From the NCBI RefSeq assembly GCF_015751905.1, contig NZ_JADOUF010000001.1, positions 1,922,001 to 1,986,000 of the forward strand: a stretch of 64,000 nt of DNA, in the 5' to 3' direction. This stretch comes from Longispora fulva. Its GTDB lineage: Bacteria; Actinomycetota; Actinomycetes; Mycobacteriales; Micromonosporaceae. This document shows positions 8,654 to 16,512 of the stretch, one piece after another. Both the position numbers and the translations under genes were made by a program. How positions within the stretch are numbered: the stretch's first letter is position 1; each line of letters starts with the position of its first letter. The notes below the pieces were generated by a model. That model did no database searches. It was not told the DNA's origin and saw only the letters and a list, made by a program, of their open reading frames with translations.

Positions 8654-9687
8654 CGGGGGGCCGCCGCGTTGCCGCAGGCCGGGCAGTCCTCCCGGCGGGT
8701 CCACTCGTCGAACACCGTCGTCTCCCCCGTGGCGAAGTCCACGGTCCACACCCGCCCCATCGACACCGGCGGGGCGAAGCCGGTGAGCACCCTCAGCGCC
8801 TCGACGCCGACCAGCCCGCCGACGACAGCGGCCATCGGGCCCATCGCCCGGTTGACCGGTGGCCGGACCCGGGCGTCGTCCAGGGGGCCGGCGTGCGCCT
8901 CCCAGCACTCCATGCAGCCGTCACGGCCGGGGGTGAAGCCGAAGTACACGCCCTTGGTGACGGTCATCCCGCCGGACAGGAACGGCACCCCGGCGGCCAC
9001 GCACGCCCGGCTCACCCAGTGCCGCACCTGCCGGGGCCGGTCGATGCCGCACAGCACGAGGTCTGCGTCCTCCAGCAGCGGCGCGACGTCCTCGGGGCAG
9101 GTGACCAGGCGTTCGACGGTCCGGATGTCCAGGGTCGGGTTCACGGCCAGCGCCCGGGCCCCCGCCCGGTGCACCTTGGTCCGGCCCACGTCGGCCTCCG
9201 TGTACAGGAACTGGCGGGTCAGGTTGCGCAGTTCCACCCGGTCGACGTCCAGCAGGGTCAGGTGCCCGACGCCGGCCCCGGCCAGGCTGAGCAGCAGGGT
9301 CGAGCCCAGGCCGCCCACGCCGAGGAGGACGACGCGGGCGGCCCGCAGCCGGGCGTGCAGCGCGTACCGGCTCGTGGTCAGGGACGCGAACGTGCTCAGG
9401 AACGCGAGGTTGCTCGCGTAGCGTTCGTGGTCGTCGGCGGTCAGGGTGTGCGGGGCGTCGGCGTCCTCGAGCAGGCCGGCGTCGTCGAGGGCCGCGATCG
9501 CCGGGGCCGCGTCGATCGCCAGGCGCGCGCCGATCTCCTCGACGGTGCTGGTGCCGTCGAGCTGGCCGAGGAGCGCTGCCACGCCGCCGTCGGCGTCGTC
9601 CAGGTCGAACCACACGCCCAGTTCGCGGACAAGGCGGAGGGTGTCGCCCACCCGGTACTCGTCGACGGGTTTCAGGATCGGTCGCAT
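8650..9687 (-). CDS. E1/ThiF-family adenylating enzyme with possible leader-binding domain
   Basis: The 345-residue protein has an N-terminal ~80-residue winged-helix-like region (IEEIGARL-type pattern after a beta-rich start) that resembles RRE/PqqD leader-binding domains. An E1 domain follows: nucleotide loop GVGGLGS (123-129), Asp147, the Arg-finger block LRNLTRQFLY (about 153-162) and a four-cysteine zinc site C258/C261 and C335/C338. Layout and size recall MccB and PaaA, which adenylate or rearrange short ribosomal peptides. It lies 56 bases after the precursor gene and is coupled to the M50 gene. The likely substrate is that peptide; whether it modifies the C-terminal Ser, side chains or forms a thiocarboxylate cannot be told from sequence. 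Confidence 0.85.
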   Translation of the reverse strand: MRPILKPVDEYRVGDTLRLVRELGVWFDLDDADGGVAALLGQLDGTSTVEEIGARLAIDAAPAIAALDDAGLLEDADAPHTLTADDHERYASNLAFLSTFASLTTSRYALHARLRAARVVLLGVGGLGSTLLLSLAGAGVGHLTLLDVDRVELRNLTRQFLYTEADVGRTKVHRAGARALAVNPTLDIRTVERLVTCPEDVAPLLEDADLVLCGIDRPRQVRHWVSRACVAAGVPFLSGGMTVTKGVYFGFTPGRDGCMECWEAHAGPLDDARVRPPVNRAMGPMAAVVGGLVGVEALRVLTGFAPPVSMGRVWTVDFATGETTVFDEWTRREDCPACGNAAAPR

Positions 9688-9710
9688 CGCGGGCTCCTCG
9701 AGGGTCGGGG

Positions 9711-9738
9711 CGGCCGCCCGGCCTGGACCGGGCGGCCG
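9711..9738 (-). terminator. Strong hairpin between precursor and modifying enzymes
   Basis: A perfect 11-base stem (9711-9721 with 9728-9738, CGGCCGCCCGG and complement) and a six-base loop lie between the precursor stop and the E1 start, with no T-run. In RiPP operons such hairpins commonly give partial termination or mRNA stabilisation so that precursor exceeds enzyme. Confidence 0.65.
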
Positions 9739-9743
9739 GTGGA

Positions 9744-9845
9744 TCAGCTGTCGCAGATCGCGGGATTGCGGCAACCGGAGCCGCAGCCGTCGACCGGGCA
9801 CATGGTCGCGACCAGCGCCTCGACCTTCTTGACTGTGATCGTCAT
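9744..9845 (-). CDS. Candidate RiPP precursor peptide, 33 aa, four Cys
   Basis: This short gene starts ATG at 9843-9845, about eight bases after a GAGGGGGTG ribosome site, and ends TGA at 9744-9746. The product has a short charged and hydrophobic leader (MTITVKKVEALVATM), then a C-terminal half dense in Cys, Gly, Pro and Asp with cysteines at 16, 21, 25 and 31 and C-terminal Asp-Ser. Supporting evidence: strong ribosome site, leader-core split, position as first gene of an operon with an E1 enzyme and M50 protease, and the hairpin just after it. The cysteine spacing, C-x4-C-x3-C-x5-C, matches no RiPP class I can name. Cleavage is probably just before Cys16, but this is a guess. Confidence 0.8.
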   Translation of the reverse strand: MTITVKKVEALVATMCPVDGCGSGCRNPAICDS

Positions 9846-9987
9846 CTTGTTCACCCCCTCGCGTGTCGGTGCCGGCATCGTCACGCCGGCCGCTCAACAT
9901 CCGCTCAAGGCCGCCGTTGCCGCACCGGGCGCCCGAGGTCGCCCGTGGTCACGGCGGCCCGAGGTCGCCTGGACGCGTTCCTGACGT

Positions 9988-10395
9988 TCAGTCGACGGAC
10001 ACCGACTCGTCGGCGGGCTGGTCGCGGTCCGCGCGGATCAGGACGCCGGTCTGCACCCCCAACCCCACGGCGGGTACCGCGATCGCCGCCACCGTCAGCA
10101 GCAGCAACGCGAGCGCCACGACCGGCGCGGCGACCCGCACGAGCCAGCCGCCCGGCCCGACGAACACCACGAGGAGTGCCGACGCCTCGCCCAGCACGAA
10201 GCAGACCGCGACCGCGACATACGCGAGGACCAGGTAGCCGGCCGAGCGGGTCCAGCTGCGGTGCAGGGCGGTGTGCCGGTCCCGGCGGGCGCCGACCGCG
10301 ATCGTGCCGAGCGCGCCCCGGATCTCCAGGATCACCGCGATGAGCAATGCCGGCAGGACCTGGGCCGCGAGGGAGTAGAAGTTCTCGTTGCGCAT
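9988..10395 (-). CDS. Small integral membrane protein, 135 aa
   Basis: The product has three to four hydrophobic helices (LPALLIAVILEI, YLVLAYVAVAVCFVLG, LLVVFVGPGGWLV, VVALALLLLTVAAIAVPAVG) and a charged tail ending DESVSVD. No domain recognised. It lies 142 bases upstream of the RiPP precursor on the same strand. The gap contains a 12-base direct repeat CCCGAGGTCGCC (near 9932 and 9958) that could be part of the precursor's promoter, so this gene may be separate or the first of the operon. An immunity or accessory role is conceivable but unproven. Confidence 0.7.
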   Translation of the reverse strand: MRNENFYSLAAQVLPALLIAVILEIRGALGTIAVGARRDRHTALHRSWTRSAGYLVLAYVAVAVCFVLGEASALLVVFVGPGGWLVRVAAPVVALALLLLTVAAIAVPAVGLGVQTGVLIRADRDQPADESVSVD

Positions 10396-10506
10396 GCGTC
10401 CACGGTGTCATCCCGGGGCGAAGGGGAGGAAACGACAAGCCGAGGCTCCCGGGATCTCCACACCGCGACCACGGACCGACCATCTCGGCCTGGTGGGATC
10501 GGTGGC

Positions 10507-11271
10507 ATGACACGTGACACCCCCGCACAGGTGGCCTATCTCGACCAGGTGGCGGCGAGCGGACCCGGCCGGGAGTACAAGGGGCGGGTGGCGGCGGCGC
10601 TGGGCCTCGTACCCGGAATGGCGGTCGTGGATGTGGGGTGTGGGCCCGGGGCCGATCTGGGCGGGCTCGCCGCGGCGGTCGGTCCGGCGGGGTCGGTGCT
10701 CGGCGTGGACGCCGATCCGGCGATGGTGGCCGTGGCCCGGCACCGGTTCCCGGGTCCGGGGGTGCGGGTCCGGCTCGGGGACGCGCACGCGTTGCCGGTG
10801 CCCGACGCCGGTGTGGACCGGGCGGTGGTCGACCGGGTGTTGCAGCACGTGGCCGACCCGGCGGGGGTCGTGGCCGAACTGCGCCGGGTGCTGCGCCCGG
10901 GCGGGGTGGCGGTGCTGGCCGACAACGACTGGGACACCCTCGTCATCGACGACCCCGATGTGGACACCAGCCGCGCCTACGCCCGCTACGTCCGCCGGGA
11001 GGTGGTCCGCAACGCCACCGTCGGCCGGCAGGTGCCCCGGTTGTGCGCGGCGGCCGGGTTCGTGGTGCGCGACGTCGAGGCCGTCACGATCGTGTTCCGG
11101 GACGTGGCGGTGGCCGAGCGGATCCTGCGGATCACGGAGGTCACGTGGGGGGCGATCCGGGCCGGGGTGATGGACGAGCGGGCGGCGCTGGCCTGGTTGG
11201 GGCGGCTGACGGGGGGGCCGTTCCTGGCCAGCGCCACCGTGTTCGTCACCACGGCCGTGGTGCCGGGGTAG
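10507..11271 (+). CDS. Class I SAM-dependent methyltransferase
   Basis: The 254-residue protein has a methyltransferase Rossmann fold: motif I VVDVGCGPGADL near residue 40, an acidic motif II (GVDADPAM), LGDAHALPVPD and motif V/VI LRRVLRPGGVAVL. This is the Methyltransf_11/UbiE-like group acting on small molecules. ATG 10507 follows a weak GGTGGC. It lies beside the lanthipeptide transporter and synthetase and ends in a strong hairpin. A tailoring role in either peptide locus is possible; substrate unknown. Confidence 0.85.
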   Translation: MTRDTPAQVAYLDQVAASGPGREYKGRVAAALGLVPGMAVVDVGCGPGADLGGLAAAVGPAGSVLGVDADPAMVAVARHRFPGPGVRVRLGDAHALPVPDAGVDRAVVDRVLQHVADPAGVVAELRRVLRPGGVAVLADNDWDTLVIDDPDVDTSRAYARYVRREVVRNATVGRQVPRLCAAAGFVVRDVEAVTIVFRDVAVAERILRITEVTWGAIRAGVMDERAALAWLGRLTGGPFLASATVFVTTAVVPG

Positions 11272-11274
11272 CGG

Positions 11275-11313
11275 GGCGGCCGGCCGGCGTGCGGGGGACG
11301 CCGGCCGGCCGCC
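11275..11313 (+). terminator. Strong rho-independent-type hairpin after methyltransferase
   Basis: A perfect 16-base stem, 11275-11290 pairing with 11298-11313 (GGCGGCCGGCCGGCGT and complement) around a seven-base GCGGGGG loop, begins three bases after the methyltransferase stop. No T-tract follows, as is common in actinomycetes. It suggests the methyltransferase is not co-transcribed with the ABC gene. Confidence 0.7.
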
Positions 11314-11523
11314 CAGGAGGCCCGGGAAGCCGGCCCGGACGTCCGGGAGGCAGGCCCAGGGCGCCCGGGATGGGGGTCCGTCGCCATCGAGGACGGTCAG
11401 CGGATGTCCCCACCGGACAAAGATCGACTTCTGGGGGTCGGGCCGGTAGTTTCGGAGTTTGGATCCGGGAGCCGTCGCCGACCCGGTCGGCGGCGGCCCC
11501 GTCGTGTGGCGAGGAGGTCCACC

Positions 11524-13431
11524 ATGGAGCCGCCGGACGACGACGCCGTCCCGCACGAGCTCGACGCGGAACTGGAGGCGGAGAGCTACTGGCACAAGTT
11601 CACCCAGGACCTGGTCGACACCCGGTTCCGGTCCGTGCTGTGGCGGCTGCCGGCGTTGGTCAGGATGGCGTTCGGGCTGGCCTGGTCGGCGAGCAGGCTG
11701 GACACGGCCGCAACCGTCGTGCTGCAGGTGACCGCCGGTCTGCTCACGGCCCTCGGCCTGCTCGCCACCAGGGGCGTGCTGGAGTCCCTGTTCGCCGCCG
11801 GCCCCACCCCCGACCGGGTGCGGGCCGCGATCCCCGCCCTGGCCTGGGTCACCCTCGCCACCGCCGGGCGCGCGGCGCTGACCACGGCGGCCGGCTGGGC
11901 GCAGGCCCGGCTCAGCCCGCGGGTCCGGGTCGCCGCCGAACTGGAACTGCTCAAGGTCACCAGCCGGGTCGAGTTGGCGGCGTTCGACGACGACGCGTAC
12001 GCCGACGACATCGAGCGGGCCCGCAACCGGGGCACCCAGTCCAGCGTCGCGCTCGTCGACCACGGGATCGACCTGCTCACGGGCGTGGTCCGGTTCCTGG
12101 CTGTCGCCGGCACCCTGCTGGTGATCCACCCCCTGCTGCTGCCGGTGCTGATCGCCGCGGCGGTGCCCGAGTGCTGGGGCGCGGTGCACGCCGCCCGGGC
12201 CGCGTACCTCGCCCGGGCGCGCTGGGTGGCCCGGTCCCGGCGGAGCTGGACCCTCGGGCACCTGCTGGCCGACCGGCGGCACGCGCCGGAGGTCCGGGCG
12301 TTCAACCTGCGCGACTACCTGCTCAGCCGCTACCTGCGGTTGTTGCGGGGCACCCTGGCCACCGACCTGGACATCGCCCGCCAGCAGACCGCCGCCCGGG
12401 CCGTCGGCGGCGCCCTGTCCGGCGTCGGGAAGGCCGGGGTGTACGTGCTCCTCGGCGTCCTGCTGGTCGGCGGCGGCCTGCCCCTGGCCGCGGCCGGCAC
12501 GGCCGTGTTCGCGCTGCAGGCCGGCGCCGGCGCGCTCACCCAGCTGATCTTCCACATCAACGGCCTCTACGAGGACGGCCTGTACGCCCGCGACTACGCC
12601 CAGGTCCGCGAGGCCACCGCCGGCCGGGCCGAGCGGTCCAGCACCCTGACCGCCCCGCCGCCGGCGGAGTTGCGCCTGGAGTCGGTGACGCTCACCTACC
12701 CCGGCGCCGACGGGCCGGCGCTGACCGACGTGTCGCTGGTGGTGCGTACCGGGGAGACGATCGCCCTGGTCGGCGCGAACGGCGGCGGCAAGTCCAGCAT
12801 CTCCAAGCTGCTGGGCTGCACGTACGCGCCGAGCACCGGCCGGGTGCTGTGGGACGGGGTGGACATCGCCGGCTACGCGCCCGACCAGCTGCGCTCGCAC
12901 ATCTCCGTCGTGACCCAGGACTTCGCGCACTGGCCGTTCACGGCCCGCGAGGACATCCGGATCGGCGCGGAACACCGGCCGGCGACCAACGCCGGCATCG
13001 AGGCCGCCGCGCGGGCCGCCGAGGCGCACACGATGATCACCGAGCTGGCCCGGGGCTACGACACCCTGCTGGACAAGAACTTCAAGGGCGGCCAGGAACT
13101 GTCCCAGGGCCAGTGGCAGCGGCTGGCCGCCGCGCGCGGCTTCTACCGCGACGCCCCGGTGCTGATCTGCGACGAACCGTCGGCGGCACTGGACCCGCGC
13201 GCGGAGTTCGCGCTGTTCCAGCAGCTGCGGACCGGGGCCGCCGGGCGGATGACGGTACTGATCACGCACCGGCTGGCCAACGTGCGCCACGCCGACCGGA
13301 TCTACGTCCTCGACCACGGCCGGGTCCTCGAGTCCGGCGACCACGAGGAGCTGATGGCGTTCGACGGGGTGTACGCGGAACTGTTCACCTTGCAGGCCGC
13401 CGGGTACCTCACGGAGGACCCGGCACACTAG
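11524..13431 (+). CDS. ABC transporter, fused permease-ATPase (likely lanthipeptide exporter)
   Basis: The start is ATG 11524, seven bases after GAGGAGG (11511-11517). The 635-residue protein has an ABC-transporter type I membrane domain (several helices between about 45 and 330) and an ATPase domain: Walker A GANGGGKSS near 418, signature LSQGQ near 526, Walker B LICDEP near 547 and H-loop ITHR near 579. No N-terminal C39 peptidase is present, so it would export an already trimmed peptide. It is convergent with the lanthipeptide synthetase, from which a hairpin separates it, and is the only ABC exporter in either RiPP locus. Confidence 0.88.
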   Translation: MEPPDDDAVPHELDAELEAESYWHKFTQDLVDTRFRSVLWRLPALVRMAFGLAWSASRLDTAATVVLQVTAGLLTALGLLATRGVLESLFAAGPTPDRVRAAIPALAWVTLATAGRAALTTAAGWAQARLSPRVRVAAELELLKVTSRVELAAFDDDAYADDIERARNRGTQSSVALVDHGIDLLTGVVRFLAVAGTLLVIHPLLLPVLIAAAVPECWGAVHAARAAYLARARWVARSRRSWTLGHLLADRRHAPEVRAFNLRDYLLSRYLRLLRGTLATDLDIARQQTAARAVGGALSGVGKAGVYVLLGVLLVGGGLPLAAAGTAVFALQAGAGALTQLIFHINGLYEDGLYARDYAQVREATAGRAERSSTLTAPPPAELRLESVTLTYPGADGPALTDVSLVVRTGETIALVGANGGGKSSISKLLGCTYAPSTGRVLWDGVDIAGYAPDQLRSHISVVTQDFAHWPFTAREDIRIGAEHRPATNAGIEAAARAAEAHTMITELARGYDTLLDKNFKGGQELSQGQWQRLAAARGFYRDAPVLICDEPSAALDPRAEFALFQQLRTGAAGRMTVLITHRLANVRHADRIYVLDHGRVLESGDHEELMAFDGVYAELFTLQAAGYLTEDPAH

Positions 13432-13446
13432 GTCGTCCTGTGGCAC

Positions 13447-13488
13447 CTTCATGCACCACGGCGGCCATGACTACCGAGGTGCATGAAG
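13447..13488. terminator. Bidirectional terminator between ABC transporter and lanthipeptide synthetase
   Basis: CTTCATGCACC at 13447-13457 pairs perfectly with GGTGCATGAAG at 13478-13488 across a 20-base loop, midway between convergent genes. It is symmetric, so it can serve both strands. Confidence 0.6.
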
Positions 13489-13542
13489 ATCATGCCGGTG
13501 GAGGGCCACCGCGCGCCCCGTCCGGGCCGGCACCCCCGGGGC

Positions 13543-16113
13543 TCAGCCCGGCAGGGGCAGGCCCGTGCCGCCGCCCCGCCGGGACAGTCGGCGGAAGAAC
13601 GCCAGGATCCCGGCCACGCCGAACGCCCACGAGGCGCTGTTGTCCTCCGGCGAGTCCTTCATGAACACCGGATGCCCAGGGGTACCGGCGCTCCGCAGCA
13701 GCATCTGCCGCGCCGCCACCCGGGCCGCCGCCCAGTGCTCCTCGCTGGACTCGCGTACCGCCACGTCGATCAGCAGGTTCCCGACCCCGGACATGCCGCA
13801 GCACTGGCTCGGCACGCTGACGTGCGGCAGGAACACCGTGGCCGCCCGGGCGATGTCGCGGGCCCCGGCGGTCAGGGCCGGATCGTCGAGGAGGCGGCCG
13901 GCGTGCAGCAGGGTCTGCCCGATCCCTGCCAGGCCCTGGCACCAGGAGGCGGCCAGCGGCGCGGAGTACGGCGTGCCGACCCGGTCGGCGAGGTCCCTGC
14001 CCCTCGCGAGGAGCAGTCGGGCGCGGTCGGCCGCGGCGTCGAGCAGCCGCTTGTCGCCCACGGCGTCGCCGACGAACAGCAGCACCTCGACGGTGCCGGC
14101 CAGCCCGTGCGCCCGGCCGGCGGAGGGCTCCACGGCGGCGCGGGGCGGCATCGGGCTGGGCGCGTCGGGTACCGGATGGGTCAGGACGTGTTCGGCGCAC
14201 CGGACCGCGACCTCCCGGTGGGTCTCGCCGCCGAGCAGCAGGTGGCCGAGCCCGACCCCTGCGGCTCCGACGATCAGGTCCTCGCCCTCGGGCTTCCAGT
14301 CGGGGCCGGGGACGGCGGGCCCGGCGTACCCGTCGGCGGTGATGCCGTGCTCGGCCGCCCGGCGGAGGAACACGTCCACCCCGGTCCGGCCGACGAGCAG
14401 CCCCGGCGGCAGGTTGACCTTCTCCATCGCGCGGACCGTGAACGGCACGAGGTCGGCCAGCAGGTCGGCGACCCCGGGCCGGTCGAGGTGTTCGAGCAGT
14501 TCCAGGCCGATGCCGGCGCTGCCGGCGTAGACGCTCGCGTCGTGGGCGATGGACCGGCTCGTGGACGCGGTCAGCACCCGGCGGGTCTGGTCCAGCAGGT
14601 CGGCGAGGAGGTTGTCGACGATCTCGGCGACCAGGTCCTCTGTGGGTTCCGGCAGGGCCGGCAGCGTGGTCACGGACGGTGCCGGCCGGCGGTCGGCCGG
14701 TTCCGGCGACGTGGTCGCGGACGGGGCCGGCTGGCGACCGGCGAGCCGGTGGGCCGCGCGGGTCGCGGCCTCGGCGTCCCCGCTCAGCAGGTCGGCGACC
14801 GCACCGAGCACCCCGGTCGGTGCCGGTCCGGCCGTCGCGCGAATCACCTGCAGGGCGCGGATCCTGGCCAGGTCGTGATCGTCGCCGACGCTGATCGGGC
14901 TCAGGCCGTTGGCGGCGGTCAGCAGGGTCATACCCAACGCGTGCAGGTCGTCGTGCGGGAGGGGTGGTTCGTCGCGGCACTGCCGGGCCGGCGCGTAGCC
15001 GGGGGTGCCACCGGGGATGTGCAGGCCGTCGTAGGCGGCGAGGCCCAGGTCGATCAGCGTGACCCGCCCGGCGTCGATCACGACGTTCTTCGGGCTGAGG
15101 TCGCGGACGATCACGCCCCGGGCGTGCAGGTCGAGCACGATCCCGCTCAGTCGGGCCGCGAGGTCGGCGAGGTCGCGGCCGCCGGGGCCGTACCGGCCGT
15201 CGTGGGCGATGTCCTCGTCCAGGTTGTACGGACCGGCGTCGGCGGTCACCAGGAACTCGTCGTCGCCGTGCCGGAAGTGGTCGAGGAACCGCGACACCCC
15301 GTCGTACCCGGCCAGGCTCTCCAGGACCCGGCGCTCGTTGCGCAGCCGCATCCGCACGTCACCGGAGGCGTCGTGCTCGTCGACGAGAGCGCGGGCCTGC
15401 TTGACGATCACCCGGCCGCCGTCGCGCTCGTCGGTGGCCCGGTAGACGTTGCCGCGGCCGGACTCGAAGACGCCCTCCACGATCCGGTAGTGGTCGCCGA
15501 CCAGCAGTGACGCGTCCTCCTCGTGGCCGGTCGCGCCGGTGAACGGGTCCACCACCCACGACGGCTGCCGGTACTGCAGGGTCGCCAGCGCGCCGAACTC
15601 CTCCCCCGCCGGCCCGTGGATCATCGTGATCAGACGGCCCTGGGCGTCGGTGGTCCAGGGGGCGACGAAGGGTCCGTACCGGTAGAACACGGGGGCGTCG
15701 GGGGTGACCCGCTGGTCGCTGAGCACCCGGGGTCCCTCCGTGCCCCGGAGCAGGTCGGCCAGGCGCAGCCCGAGCTCGCGGACCCGGCCCTGGTCCGGGT
15801 AGACGGTGAAGGCCTTGCCAACGGTGGCCGGCGAGCTGACCCCGTCGTTGAGTCCCTTGAGCACGGCGGCCGACCGGGCGAGCTTGAACACGCAGCCCTC
15901 GGCGAGCAGCACCGGCACGAGGCTGTCGACCAGCTCGGGGAACGTCGACACCCGGCAGGAGACGTGCAGTTTCCAGCCGTGGTCGGCCAGCGCGGCCCCG
16001 GCGGGGAAGACGGTCAGCCACGTCGCGTCGCCTCGGACGGTGACCGCCGGCCCGGAGTGCCCTGCGACCAGGCCGGCGACACGGCCCTCGATATCTGTGT
16101 CCACCATGTCCAT
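13543..16113 (-). CDS. Class III/IV lanthipeptide synthetase, LanL-like, with CCG cyclase motif
   Basis: The 856-residue protein has three domains: phospho-Ser/Thr lyase (about 1-200, with WKLHVSCR and VFKLAR), Ser/Thr kinase (about 205-440; VK238, VRDLSPKNV with Asp338, IDLG with Asp355) and a LanC-like cyclase (about 500-840). The cyclase keeps the zinc and catalytic motifs HGLAG (His669) and WCQG (Cys725). In place of the usual Cys-His-Gly it has Cys-Cys-Gly (771-773). Metal ligands argue for class IV (LanL) rather than zinc-free class III. The CCG variant is known from promiscuous ProcM-type LanM enzymes. ATG 16113 follows GAAGGGC closely; ATG 16107 is an alternative. The precursor gene is 39 bases upstream. 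Confidence 0.9.
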   Translation of the reverse strand: MDMVDTDIEGRVAGLVAGHSGPAVTVRGDATWLTVFPAGAALADHGWKLHVSCRVSTFPELVDSLVPVLLAEGCVFKLARSAAVLKGLNDGVSSPATVGKAFTVYPDQGRVRELGLRLADLLRGTEGPRVLSDQRVTPDAPVFYRYGPFVAPWTTDAQGRLITMIHGPAGEEFGALATLQYRQPSWVVDPFTGATGHEEDASLLVGDHYRIVEGVFESGRGNVYRATDERDGGRVIVKQARALVDEHDASGDVRMRLRNERRVLESLAGYDGVSRFLDHFRHGDDEFLVTADAGPYNLDEDIAHDGRYGPGGRDLADLAARLSGIVLDLHARGVIVRDLSPKNVVIDAGRVTLIDLGLAAYDGLHIPGGTPGYAPARQCRDEPPLPHDDLHALGMTLLTAANGLSPISVGDDHDLARIRALQVIRATAGPAPTGVLGAVADLLSGDAEAATRAAHRLAGRQPAPSATTSPEPADRRPAPSVTTLPALPEPTEDLVAEIVDNLLADLLDQTRRVLTASTSRSIAHDASVYAGSAGIGLELLEHLDRPGVADLLADLVPFTVRAMEKVNLPPGLLVGRTGVDVFLRRAAEHGITADGYAGPAVPGPDWKPEGEDLIVGAAGVGLGHLLLGGETHREVAVRCAEHVLTHPVPDAPSPMPPRAAVEPSAGRAHGLAGTVEVLLFVGDAVGDKRLLDAAADRARLLLARGRDLADRVGTPYSAPLAASWCQGLAGIGQTLLHAGRLLDDPALTAGARDIARAATVFLPHVSVPSQCCGMSGVGNLLIDVAVRESSEEHWAAARVAARQMLLRSAGTPGHPVFMKDSPEDNSASWAFGVAGILAFFRRLSRRGGGTGLPLPG

Positions 16114-16152
16114 GGCCCTTCGTGGTCGGTCCGGCACTCCGGGAACGCGGTG

Positions 16153-16317
16153 TTACTGGGTGACGGAGTGCGTCGCGATGTCGATCCGCGTGCTCTGCTT
16201 GCAGCAGCCGGCACACTTCATCCGGTCGGCGGCGTTGAAACCGTCGGCGAACGCGACGACGGGCTCCGCGACGTCCGTACCGGCGACGCGGGGCTCCAGT
16301 GCCATGAGAGTGTTCAT
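16153..16317 (-). CDS. Lanthipeptide precursor peptide, 54 aa
   Basis: ATG 16317 follows a strong GGAGGGAG. The leader (about 1-33) contains LMALEPRVAG and is acidic and hydrophobic, including VAEPVVAFADGFN. The core has Cys35, Cys38 and Cys39 followed by Ser42, Thr43, Thr49, Ser51 and Thr53, ending in Gln54. Every cysteine lies N-terminal to every core Ser/Thr, the reverse of venezuelin-like class IV peptides, so rings would form from an upstream Cys onto a downstream dehydro-residue. Position directly before the synthetase and the Cys/Ser/Thr-rich tail support the call; cleavage site unknown. Confidence 0.85.
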   Translation of the reverse strand: MNTLMALEPRVAGTDVAEPVVAFADGFNAADRMKCAGCCKQSTRIDIATHSVTQ

Positions 16318-16369
16318 CGGATTCTCCCTCCGGCCGGCGACGCCGACCAAGATCGAGTAGTGTTGATCA

Positions 16370-16398
16370 TGTCTACCAGCGCCCTCCGGTAAAATCAA
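16370..16398 (-). promoter_or_regulatory. Probable sigma70-type promoter of the lanthipeptide operon
   Basis: On the minus strand TTGATT (16398-16393) is followed after 17 bases by TAGACA (16375-16370), close to the actinomycete TTGACN/TAGRNT pattern. It lies in an unusually AT-rich stretch about 50 bases before the precursor start. Predicted by eye only. Confidence 0.5.
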
Positions 16399-16512
16399 TG
16401 CCTGCCGATAGCTTGACTTCAGCAAGTATCCATGAAGGACACTGCGAAACCCGATCACCCCGGACACCGGTGGGACGCCGGGGCGTCATCTCGGTCCGGT
16501 ACCCATCAAGGC

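Noticed and set aside
10408-13452. A 1014-codon minus-strand open frame and a similar plus-strand one at 10638-13664
   Set aside because: Both are shadows of the methyltransferase and ABC transporter, which carry all expected catalytic motifs in the accepted frames.
16432-16512. Earlier start for the DUF2252 protein (ATG 16432)
   Set aside because: It would place 27 polar residues before a textbook signal peptide and has no ribosome site.
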